DNA from: Mercenaria mercenaria
Lineage: Eukaryota > Mollusca > Bivalvia > Venerida > Veneridae
Reading direction: 5' to 3'
NCBI RefSeq assembly: GCF_021730395.1
Contig: NC_069368.1
Location: 13,472,001-13,536,000, forward strand
DNA length: 64,000 nucleotides
Below, one piece after another: positions 11,976 to 22,346 of the stretch. Every line of letters begins with the position of its first letter. Position 1 is the first letter of the stretch. Made by a program: the position numbers and the translations under genes. The notes under the pieces are model-generated. The model did not search any database. It saw only the letters and a list, made by a program, of their open reading frames with translations, and was not told the DNA's origin.

Positions 11976-12586
11976 CATACCGTACATTATATAACCACAA
12001 TACTGTGCCTTGGATAAATATATTACGTTAGAACATCGTTAACAACCTTTTTAAATAATAAAATTAGCTAAAAAGTATCTTAACATAGCTCAAGAAACAC
12101 CCTGGCAGTAATAAAAGTTATCATAAGAACTCTGCGACATCTTCAGAGTTATCACCGGAATTCCGTAACATTTGAAAAATCGGGCATAAAATTGTTAGAA
12201 AGTGGTATATGTTTGCAACTTTGCACTAAAATTATTCTATTGCATGTGCTGCGGATGAAGAACGTGAATAAGAAGAATAATATGTATGAATGAGCAAACG
12301 ATTTCGATATTTTACTCAAAATGTCTTCTTTTCAAAGTAGTGGGGCTGATTATTAGACTAAACAGTTTTTTTCTGACGCATAGCACAAGACATCAGGCAA
12401 CCTTGATCATCAAACTTTAGTTTTACACCCCATTCTCTCTATTTAAAGATAAATAATTACCATTTTTTCCTACGATTCCTTGGCACGTCATTCAGAAATC
12501 AGACGAACTCCGTAACAGTTATCAGAAGAAAACATGACAGGTTATCAGAAGAACTTCATCCTTCGTGTGACACTTCCTCCCCCGTG
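11976..12586 (-). repeat. Right inverted arm of foldback element
   Basis: Reverse complement of the left arm, running from CATACCGTACA to the CCCCCGTG end, which is followed by TACCT. Confidence 0.75.
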
Positions 12587-12591
12587 TACCT

Positions 12592-13159
12592 TAAACTACT
12601 GTTATAATGACCCTAATATACAACGTATTAGAAATGGTTAGTTCGTGTCTTACAAATTAGCAGTGACATATCCGTTTCCGTAATTGATTCGGACCTGAGA
12701 AACTTGAAAACTGTATGGATCCTCAGATATGATAGATAATACACAGATGTATTAAATACAAACGGTCCTAATGACTTTCAGTGTCAACAGGATTCAATAA
12801 CATATCGGCTCATTACTGTTTCATATTACTATAGCTATATTACGATTTATTATAGTTTTCCTCAGTTAATTATCGAAATATCATCTGGTATTTTCACAGC
12901 GGAATCTATAAAATAAATTTTTCAGGGGTAAGAAACTATAATATGGTTAGAATTGGTCAAAACACGAAATAAAAAGAATATTTGTATGTTTTATATTTGT
13001 GATAGTGCGCGTTTGCGCCCGTTTCTGTTCTCAGTTTCTTATTCTAAACTTTTTTATGCAGCATTTAAACCTTGGATTAGCAGTAATTGTTTAGATTTTG
13101 GGATATATGTGATAACAATTAATTATGATTGTTGTTCACACAGAAATGTAGATATCTTT
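12592..13159. other. No gene seen
   Basis: AT-rich. A short frame at 12953-13171 has no recognisable motif. Confidence 0.45.
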
Positions 13160-13352
13160 GCCGTGCTATGAGAAAACCAACATCCGCGCAGTCTGGTCAG
13201 GATCCATGCTGTTCGCTTTCAAAGCCTATAGCAATTAGGGAAACCGTTAGCGAACAGCATGGATCCTGACCAGACTGCGCGGATGCGCAGGCTGGTCTTG
13301 ATCCATGCTGGTCGCAAAGCCACTATGTTGGTTTTCCCACGGCGCGGCTCAT
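13160..13352. mobile_element. Palindromic MITE, left-deleted copy
   Basis: Same family as 1404-1646: GCCGTGCTATGAGAAAACC at the left, GGCGCGGCTCAT at the right, and the GGATCCATGCTG arms. About 45 bp of the left arm are missing, so the palindrome is asymmetric. Confidence 0.8.
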
Positions 13353-13622
13353 CTATACATTTTGTAAGTAGTTTATTAAAAGTCCCTTGTAATTCATTTA
13401 TGAATGGCAATGTACTTTAGTTATATGTAAATTTTAAGTATAATTTAAATTCCATGTATATTGTACATTGATGGGTTTATTAAAACTAAAACATATGTAA
13501 GATCAGAATATCTTTCACTCATGAACACCCTATCTTACAGTTTCACTCAAAGCTATGCCACTCGTGAAAATATTGCATTTAGTGTTCACTCGCGAAACAC
13601 ATTGAAACAAACAAATATCCTC

Positions 13623-13738
13623 TATGTAATAGAAAGAGCATTGAAACTAAAGGGTAAACGATTTGTACGAGGGGGCGTAGCCCCCGAGTATAAATCGTTT
13701 ACCCGTGAGTTTTAATGTTCTTTCTGTTTTGTATCATA
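13623..13738. repeat. 116-bp hairpin element
   Basis: The arms read AAAGGGTAAACGATTT and AAATCGTTTACCCGTGAG around the apex ACGAGGGGGCGTAGCCCCCG. The outer ends TATGTAATAGAAAG and CTTTCTGTTTTGTATCATA also pair imperfectly. No coding sequence is present. Confidence 0.7.
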
Positions 13739-13925
13739 GCCATCCATATATGGAAGTTTTAGGCGGTCCACATTGCCATATACAGTAGTTCAGTGAGTAC
13801 TTAAAATCCTTGCTTTACAGATGTGTAAAGCCCAGGTAAAATAAACCAATGCTAGAGCAGAAAATCAATAAAATACACCTTGCTGTCTACTGTTCCAGAC
13901 ACTCTGGCATACTTTCCTATCTAAC

Positions 13926-13981
13926 AGTGCGGTAACTAGCGTGCGGGTATTAAATATCTGCACACTTTTAGTTACCGCACC
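13926..13981. repeat. 56-bp hairpin with GTGCGGTAACT ends
   Basis: GTGCGGTAACT at the left pairs with AGTTACCGCAC at the right, around a GGGTATTAAATATCT centre. It is an isolated short palindrome. Confidence 0.6.
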
Positions 13982-13984
13982 CTG

Positions 13985-14435
13985 TACTCAAGAGTATACG
14001 AATTATCTGCACCAAATTTGTTAAGAAAAAACACCGAGCTATGATACAAATATTAAGCTAAAGCAATAAAAATCATAAAGTACAACACAGAGTATATCTA
14101 ACCCACACTGAAGTGTCGCTTACAGAATTTTACTTATTACATTATACCTGACCTGGCACAGCTATTTAAGCGATACATTTGTTACTTCAATTTACAATTA
14201 TTCGACATAAATTGTATTTAAACTTAATTTTTAAACGGTACCAAATATATTAAAGGTACAAAAATACTTCCGAACTTAATACTGAACGAAGACCTTTAAT
14301 ACATTGTCTGCGATTAAAGAAGTGTGTATTAAAGAAAAAACACTGGTACAATAAATTATCAGATCTGACCATTGTCTATTAATATATTTGCTTAAAATAT
14401 GACCAGCCTTTCAAAACAAAATTCCGGTTTGAACT
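13985..14435. other. No gene seen
   Basis: AT-rich and featureless. Confidence 0.45.
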
Positions 14436-14445
14436 TGTTATTATT

Positions 14446-14614
14446 ATTTTTTTTTTGGTTGGATTTAACGTCGCACCGATATATGATAAGTCATATGGCG
14501 ACTTTCCAGCTTTAATGGTGTAGGAAGGCCCCAGGTGCCCCTCCGTGCATTATTTCATCACGAACGAGCACCTGGATAGAACCACCGACCTTCCGTAAGC
14601 CAGCTGGATGGCCA
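14446..14614 (-). mobile_element. tRNA-type SINE (family A), 5'-truncated
   Basis: In minus orientation the tail is the T-run and GTTGGATTTAACGTCGCACC at the left, and the body includes GGCGACTTTCCAGCTTTAA. The 10-bp TGTTATTATT lies on both sides (14436-14445 and 14615-14624), a target duplication. The tRNA-like head is missing. The full-length reference copy in this window is at 48229-48516. Confidence 0.85.
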
Positions 14615-14624
14615 TGTTATTATT

Positions 14625-15409
14625 CCCAACGCGAGTGTTTCTAAGTTATATCGATAGAACAAAATACACATGTACATACTATAGTATATTTTTTCGATAT
14701 TAAAAGGTCTAAACATTAAGCATAACTTTAAAATGAATAAAACTTAAAAGCAAAAATTATAAGATTATATAAAAACGTTTCAGAATTTTGATTTATTATA
14801 AGAACAATCCTACCTTCTCTCCTGGCTGTATGGAACAAAGTGAAATACAAAAACAAATATACTGCATTCCATGACGTCTCTGCGTATCTTTTATGAAATG
14901 ACAATCAATTTCCGCCATGATTAGTCTTTGATAGAACATATTTTATATTTACCTGCTTGATGATACCTTTAATGGCCGTAACCAGACAACATATATTTTT
15001 ATATGTAGATCAAGGCAAAATTAAATGGGAACCAAACCATTACAGAATGAAATAACAGAGAGCAATATCAAAGATTAAAAAAATGCCCATCTGCTCTAAT
15101 GGTTATTCCCTGGCCTCTATAAGACACGAAAGAAGTTTAAGACCGGCCGTAAGGTCAAAATACATTGTTCTAGTTGTATCAAAGAATCTGACCGTGATCC
15201 GTGATGCCTGGCACAGCAGCTTCTCATGCACTGCTCCCAGACTCTGGAAAATTTTCTAAATCAAGATTAGAACCGGCATCCTCTCTTTTTCATCGTTTTA
15301 CAAACTAATCTTTCAATGTTATTTATATGGTTTCCTGGGTGTAATTGTCACATGTGTTTCGGCTTGAATTTTTACTGTGAGACATTTTCGAATGTGTTGT
15401 TTTAGAAGG
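14625..15409. other. No gene seen
   Basis: AT-rich. No exon-like frame or repeat was found. Confidence 0.45.
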
Positions 15410-15625
15410 ATTTCTTTGTTTTGGGATTAACGCCATTTTTCAACAGTATTTCAGTTATTTAACGTCGGGCTATTAACCTAACCTGTGTTCCTGGATTCTG
15501 TACCAGTACAAACATGTTCACTGCAAGTAATTGCTAGGTGGAGGATAAATGATTTCAGACAAGATGTGTTTTTACAAATCGTCATGGACAACATGCGCCT
15601 CACCCGGGGATCGAATGCACGATAT
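15410..15625 (-). mobile_element. SINE (family B), near full length
   Basis: Read on the minus strand, a tRNA-like head (GCATTCGATCCCCGGGTGAG, a B-box-like TTCGATCC) is followed by a body containing TTTGTACTGGTACAGAATCC, GGTTAGGTTAA and the tail GGCGTTAATCCCAAAAC. A second, 5'-truncated copy with a poly-A tail lies at 58125-58291 on the + strand. Confidence 0.75.
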
Positions 15626-15639
15626 AGTCGATATAGGTA

Positions 15640-15930
15640 ATGTGTTTTTTAGGTTCATTACTTTGATATCAATTGTCATGTTTGTTTATTTCATTGCTTT
15701 GATGTCACTTGTGTTTTAGGGATTGCTATGTTTGTTTTATTTCATTACTTTGATATAACTTGTTCGTTAGGGATTTCCATGTTTGTTTATTTCATTGCTT
15801 TGTTTATTACATTGCTTTGTTCTTTAGGGATAGCTTTTTTCTATTTCATTGCTTTGATATCACTTAAGCTTTAAGGATTGCCGTGTTTGTTTATTTCATT
15901 GCTTTGATATAACTTGTTCTTCAGAGACTG
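15640..15930. repeat. Degenerate minisatellite, about five 55-60-bp units
   Basis: Units contain GTTTGTTTATTTCATTGCTT, then TGATATCACTTGT and TTTAGGGATTGC, with indels between units. Confidence 0.75.
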
Positions 15931-16798
15931 CCAATGAACAAAAGTTTTAATTTTCATCACAAGCAGCAGTTACTCTCAAGTTTGCCACATCTAACTAAAA
16001 AACGACTGACAGGCAGCACAGTGTCCAGCTGCGTCTAAATTAATTATAAAGATCATGTTACCGATATAATCGTTAACCACTGATACAACTAATGGATCGA
16101 TCTAAATAAATGTAAAAGGTCATTTTGTCTCTAAAGTGAAGAATGTTGTGATTGGCCACCCTAAAGTTCAAAATGCTAATGATATTCCTTCTTTAGAAAA
16201 CTGAAACTTACATTCTTGCTAATCTGTGCATAAGACTTACGTTTTAACGAAAGTCGCATTGTGATATACCAGTAGTTAGTAGTTATCTTTACACTGAACA
16301 TATTTTTCTGTTAGCAAAATGTAACCGTCAGGTAGCCGTATACAAAAACGACATAAAATATTGTGTTCTCAGAAAACATACTAGTTGTAAGACACATCGG
16401 TTAAGCAAAACGAACGGGCTCCCGCGTAACGTTACAGTTCCAGGTAACGTAACGTGCATGCTCCAGTTAAGAATGGAGGATCACAACTATAATGAACATG
16501 TGAGTATAATAAAACGATCATTTTACATGTTTTTAACATTTTAATTGAACTGGAGAATGCCTTTACGGAACGTGTAAGGTATTCCTGCATCATGTAGTGA
16601 TCTTGATCATGAAATTAATTCGTTATTGTTCAAGTTTATTCAATATAATATCGAAAATTGAACCGAATTACGAGCGGCTTAATTTTTCACGTTTTAAACC
16701 GGATAACCATAATTTCAAAAATACAACCAAAAATACTCAAAGAATGCCGACATCTTCTTTGAATATTGTAAATGAAATAAATTTCTTCCATATGCAGT
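15931..16798. other. No gene seen
   Basis: AT-rich. A 67-aa frame at 16597-16800 has no recognisable motif. Confidence 0.45.
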
Positions 16799-17435
16799 GA
16801 AGTATTAAAGTTTAGAAATACAACGAAACGCTCCAATTCAATTTTCTTCTTCTGTGCATTAGTTGCGTAATTATCATAGATATACTACGAAAACACGAAA
16901 TATTGTCAAAATGAACATATTTATCCAGTCTAGAAGAAAAAATACTATTCAAAAACAAAATAGAAACGACACTAGTATATGTACCTTGTTTTGTATTCAT
17001 TAACGTTAAGAGTTTCATTTTATTTGTTGCTAGATGTTCGTTTTTATAAACCAAAATTGTGCATGAATTTGCGCTCTGTAGCAACACTCATGTCAGTATA
17101 TCGCATATTTAGCAACTCTTTGCATATACATTTAAGAAATAGGGCGGTGAATAACTTTATGTTGTTGCCTGAGAAGAAAAAGAGAAATGTCAACGTTTCT
17201 TAAACGGCCATTGTTTTCATGGTACCAGTCTTAATAGGGTGCCTCCCATATTGGTGTCACTGTAGTATATTTTACAATTTCATTTTTATAATTATCACAA
17301 TACTTACTTATTAATACAGCCATTGTCTCATTATTTAAAACGATATTAATTATCTTTGACAAACTTATGATTATTATGGAAACAAATATATTTAAAACTT
17401 TTGTCGTGATGTCGGTGAAAAGAATGCCAAGAAAG
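16799..17435. repeat. 637-bp tandem duplication, copy 1
   Basis: It starts GAAGTATTAAAGTTTAG and matches 17436-18072 with only about three differences seen by eye. The minus strand of each copy holds two short frames with hydrophobic stretches and an acceptor-like TTTTTCTTCTCAG. I do not recognise a protein family, and the frames may be chance. Confidence 0.9.
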
Positions 17436-18072
17436 GAAGTATTAAAGTTTAGAAATACAACGAAACGCTCCAATTCAATTTTCTTCTTCTGTGCATTAGT
17501 TGCGTAATTATCATAGATATACTACGAAAACACGAAATATTGTCAAAATGAACGTATTTATCCAGTCTAGAAGAAAAAATACTATTCAAAAACAAAATAG
17601 AAACGACACTAGTATATGTACCTTGTTTTGTATTCATTAACGTTAAGAGTTTCATTTTATTTGTTGCTAGATGTTCGTTTTTATAAACCAAAATTGTGCA
17701 TGAATTTGCGCTCTGTAGCAACACTCATGTCAGTATATCGCATATTTAGCAACTCTTTGCATATACATTTAAGAAATAGGGCGGTGAATAACTTTATGTT
17801 GTTGCCTGAGAAGAAAAAGAGAAATGTCAACGTTTCTTAAACGGCCATTGTTTTCATGGTACCAGTCTTAATAGGGTGCCTCCCATATTGGTGTCACTGT
17901 AGTATATTTTACAATTTCATTTTTATAATTATCACAATACTTACTTATTAATACTGCCATTGTCTCATTATTTAAAACGGTATTAATTATCTTTGACAAA
18001 CTTATGATTATTATGGAAACAAATATATTTAAAACTTTTGTCGTGATGTCGGTGAAAAGAATGCCAAGAAAA
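17436..18072. repeat. 637-bp tandem duplication, copy 2
   Basis: Direct, adjacent second copy of 16799-17435. Near-identity implies a very recent duplication or an assembly artefact such as retained haplotypes. Confidence 0.9.
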
Positions 18073-18683
18073 GACATATTAGGCGTAAAATAAATTATCT
18101 TATATTACGGCAATCGAGGCCGTAAAATCGAGCCGTACAAACGCCGCAACCCAAGACTATTTTACTGCGAAATCCACTGTTTGTTTTCTTCAAATTTCAT
18201 TTTTTATAGGTTTGGATATTTTTGTGACAAAACTAAAGTAGAACTTGTATAATTCACTTTGTTGTTTGTCATTGATAAATCAAACTTACGTCATTTTAAA
18301 CTTATTAATAGACACATTTCACTGGATTCTGTGATCTCAATTTGTTTTGAGCTGCGAGGTTCCAGGCCTTGCTTTCCAAGGTACTGGGCACAGTAAAAAG
18401 CGCTACGAGGTGTCCTTTATGGATTTACACACAAACAAAATAAAGATCCAGTTCACATAATATATCACTTTATTTTATTGCAAGATAATAAAAACATGCA
18501 CATTACTCAGAATTAAAATACTTTGAGTATCTGTTAAAACATGAAAACATGTATGAACATCATAAATCCAATTTATATTGCTAACACATCTATCTTAAAC
18601 TGCAGAAACTACTTTAGAATAGTAATTCAATTAAAATTAATACAGGCTAATACACTAATATAAATTTACGTGTGGAAAGAAAG
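18073..18683. other. No gene seen
   Basis: AT-rich and featureless. Confidence 0.45.
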
Positions 18684-18685
18684 TA

Positions 18686-19573
18686 CAGTTGAATATCGTT
18701 ACCTCGATAACGGTTAGCTCGATAATCTGGTTAGCACGATGTGTTTTAGTCGGTCCCGATTTTTCCCTATATATTTTAATGTAATTATTTATCATTACCT
18801 CGATCTGATTAGCTCGATATTTTGTTTAGCTCGATGAGATTTTTTCAGTCCCGTCAACTTACCTGTACTGTTTTCACACCTGGTTTCGTCGATATCACAG
18901 CTTGTCAAAAATATCCATGTTATTTGTAAGGTGTGAAAATCAACCTATTGTTGTTCGGCGATGTATTAATCATAATCAAGCTAGTTTGAGTGTTTGTTTT
19001 GTTTGTTATTTAATCTGTAATCCAATTTAAATGTCAGAAAGTTTGCATTTAATTCTATTAGTCTTATAAAACAGCGTGCAAGCGAGCAAGTTTTTTTCCA
19101 ATATAACAACTAATTTGGATGAAATATTTTTTTGTTTGACGGAGTAAAAGTCTGCCATTTAGGATTGAGTAACAATATGCGTATTTAACTGGCAAATTTT
19201 TGTTAGTCAAAATGACTATTCAACTAGGAACATTACCGCTGCATTCAGACTTGTTTAGGGAAGGAATAAAAATGCTAATGTTTTCACGTATATTTTGAAA
19301 AATTAAAAAAAGTTGTATGTATGTACTATGTACATGTATTTACTATTTAATTAAGATGTTTTATTTGTCAATAAAAATAAAATCGTATTTACGTTTAATA
19401 TTATTTCTTTCCCCTTTCAAACCCTCTGGAATACGCATTGGATATAATTACAATATAGACGTCCGACACAAGTACAAAGTAGTCCCAGACAGTCGATATC
19501 GTTACGTCGAACTTCGGATACGTCGATGCAATTTTTACAGTCCCTTGAATATCGAGGTAACGGTGTTCTACTG
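18686..19573. mobile_element. 888-bp non-autonomous pogo/Tigger-like element
   Basis: The left end CAGTTGAATATCGTTACCTC is mirrored by the right end GAGGTAACGGTGTTCTACTG. A TA lies on each side (18684-18685 and 19574-19575). CAGTWGAAyayCGTTA-type ends and TA duplications are known for the pogo/Tigger group. Subterminal GTTAGCTCGAT motifs recur inside the left end and divergent GTCGAACTTCGG motifs near the right. No transposase frame is visible. Confidence 0.8.
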
Positions 19574-19575
19574 TA

Positions 19576-20010
19576 TTTGATTATTTTCTTATATCATCAT
19601 TAAATTGAACACGTTTCCCTGTGTTTTCAATAATCTGAATACGCTTTCTAAATATAAAATATTCCTTGACAAGCCGATAAGGTATTTAATTTTAAATCTT
19701 TAATAAAATGGCTTCTGGCGAGTTGTTTTGATATCAACATTTAACATCATTCTTTTCAAATTGACATGGGCTTTCGTTTTCGTTTTGGCTTCTTCAACCA
19801 CTTGTTAACAGACTTACCTTTTGCGTTTACGCGCTATTTACTGGAAATAAATACTTTACGCGTCATTTGCATTCGTCAAAGAACTGAATATTTTTCACTA
19901 GACAGTAGAAAAGCAGCTTACATGTGAGGTGAACTGGAATATATCCTGGAGCATAGTTCATGGTATCAGCTTGAGAGCAAATAATTTCAAAGGTAAGTTA
20001 ATGAATCCAC
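19576..20010. other. No gene seen
   Basis: AT-rich and featureless. Confidence 0.45.
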
Positions 20011-20158
20011 TTGTAAGAACAATATTGTTGTTATACAAGTACATTAAGTATGATTTTATGTCGCTTAAATCAGAAAATCTATGGTTGTAAAAACAATATT
20101 GTTGTTATACAAGTACATTAAGTATGATTTTATGTCGCTTAAATCAGAAAATCTATGG
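20011..20158. repeat. Two 74-bp tandem copies
   Basis: The unit runs from TTGTAAGAACAATATTG to GAAAATCTATGG. The two copies are almost identical, and the first bases of a third unit follow. Confidence 0.85.
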
Positions 20159-21503
20159 TTGTAAGAAAAAAGTGTGGTATACCACACAATAAGTACTAGT
20201 TATTTGGTAACCTTTTTACTTGTAAGTGACTGAATAAATTTTCACACGGAACGTATACATCGAAATTGAATGAAACTAGAGCGTAGCAGAGGCCTTTTTT
20301 CATTCCGTAAAATCTACCGTCTTTTCCGTTATAACGTTGAAACATAAAATACCATTATTTTTTTAATACACTCACATATTCCTGGTGTATGCTCGTTAAA
20401 TTACCTGGAGCTGTAACTTTAAACGAAGCCCGTCAATTTTGCCTAACCAGTGTGTTTGATCCCGTATGAGATACGAGCACATGAAATCATGGTTTTGTAA
20501 ATTAAATAATTTAAATTTACTCAGTTTGCAAACACAAGTTCGTGATGTCAAAAATGTCCATGTTGTTCTAAACAAATCCATGTAATTTACAGATTTATTT
20601 AAGATTCTTACAGATTTATATAAAGGGACTGGAATTGCAATCGAAAATTCCTATTGATTTGAGAGTTCCCTATCAGACGATATTTACATTTTGCAATTCA
20701 AAAAGAAAAATATCTCCTTATGAAAGAATAGTTTATTTCTATACTTATTTGTTTATAGTAAACCTCAAATGTAAGGTGTAGTTAATAAGATATTTTCTGT
20801 TTTATGTATGTTATCCCTTATTCTATATAAGGTACTGGGAGTCTTTGACAAAGTAATTACATACCGTGGCAGTAGCTAGGCATATCCAACATCAAAAGAT
20901 TCATTTAGTAACAAGCGTATGAACATAAAAGACAATGAAAACGAACTAATTCAGATAAAGAATCAATTCGCTTTATACGTGATCTATCAATTTTTAAGAT
21001 AAAATAAAATACAATAAAATAACGGATTTCCACAGGTCAACACATCAGAAATGAAAATATAGCAGGTTCAGTCTGATCGAACCTGATCATGGGCGGTAGT
21101 TGATATACATGCTATCGTCGACGACATCTCGCTCCCGGTTGAGTAAAATTAATTAATTGTAAGTAGGTGCCTACTTTCGAAAAGAGAAACATGAAAATGC
21201 CAAAAATGCAATATTTGAAAAGATAAGATATATAAATATTCACCGAAGAAAACGGTCATATCATCCACACATGATCTTAAAAATAAAAGGATTCAAAGGC
21301 AATACTATCTCCATTAACACATAACATACATTTTATTGCCATTTATAATGTTTTCTATATTTTTTTCGGCTCACTTCGCTCGCCAACTTGCACGTACTTA
21401 CAATATGCAAATAGTCTGCATGCTAAACCTTGCAACGACCAGCGATATTTAAACTGTGGTAGAAGTTTGAAAATTGAGTGCATACAATAATATAGTACAT
21501 GTC
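20159..21503. other. No gene seen
   Basis: AT-rich. Short frames show no motif. Confidence 0.45.
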
Positions 21504-22346
21504 TATGGCATGTCAAAATTATATATGTATGTTATTATTATTGTATGTTTGTTATTATTATTCAATGTCGTGTCATTCATATTCTAAAATTTGCTATTGT
21601 TATCGTATATGTCGTTATTCTTATGGTATGTTCGATATTTTTATGGTAAAAGTCATTATTGTTATTCTATGTTTCGTTATTGTTATCGTATCTTTGATAT
21701 TATTATTCAATGTTGTGTCATTCCTATTCTAAATCTTACCATTGTTATTGTATATGTCGTTATTCTTATTGTATGTTCGATATTCTTATGGTAAAATTCA
21801 TTATTGTTATTCTATATTTCGTTATTCTTATTGTATCTTTGATATTGTTATTCAATGTCGTGCCGTTCATATTCTAAGTCTTACCATTGTTATTCTATAT
21901 GTCGTTATTCTTATTGTATGTTCGATATTCTTATTGTAAAAGACGTTATTGGTGTTGTATATTCATTTTTTTGTAAGCTTGATATTCTTATTGTATGTGC
22001 GATTTCCCGCGATATAAATAGCACAGCGACGCTATACAAATACAATTGCATAACATAGAATAAGAATGACACGTTTTGTAAATAGAATCGTCAGATATTG
22101 AACAACAATGATGACTTTTACCATTATATAAGAATATCGAAAACGACATATACAATAACAATGGTAAGACTTAGAATATGAATGACACGACATTGAATAA
22201 CAATATAAAAATACAATAAGAATAACAAAATACAGAATAACAATAATGACTTTTAGAATATGAATGACAAGACATTGAATAACAATAACAAACATACAAT
22301 AACTATAACATACATATATAATTTAGCAACGTTTGACATGCCATTT
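21504..22346. repeat. 843-bp inverted repeat built from TTATT-rich tandem units
   Basis: The left arm begins ATGGCATGTCAAA and repeats GTTATTCTTATTGTATGTTC and TTCAATGTCGTGTCATTC units with a period of about 115-120 bp. The right arm carries the reverse complement and ends TTTGACATGCCAT. The arms meet around 21990-22040. Both strands give spurious low-complexity peptides rich in Ile/Ser/Tyr/Cys. Confidence 0.8.

Larger units (their letters stand above)
9472..12586. mobile_element. 3.1-kb foldback-type DNA element
   Basis: Two arms of about 632 and 611 bp are reverse complements of each other with only scattered differences. They enclose about 1.87 kb. The outer ends read CACGGGGGAGGAAGTGTC and its complement, and TACCT lies directly outside on both sides, consistent with a 5-bp target duplication. 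No transposase-like frame was found in the centre, so the element is non-autonomous. The superfamily is unassigned. Confidence 0.75.

Noticed and set aside
16812-18077. Four minus-strand frames as a duplicated receptor-like gene
   Set aside because: The frames are short and match no family I know. The putative intron between them would be unusually small. Their duplication simply follows the DNA duplication.
21499-22295. Several overlapping frames rich in SYSICRYSY-like peptides on both strands
   Set aside because: Spurious products of the TTATT-rich inverted array.
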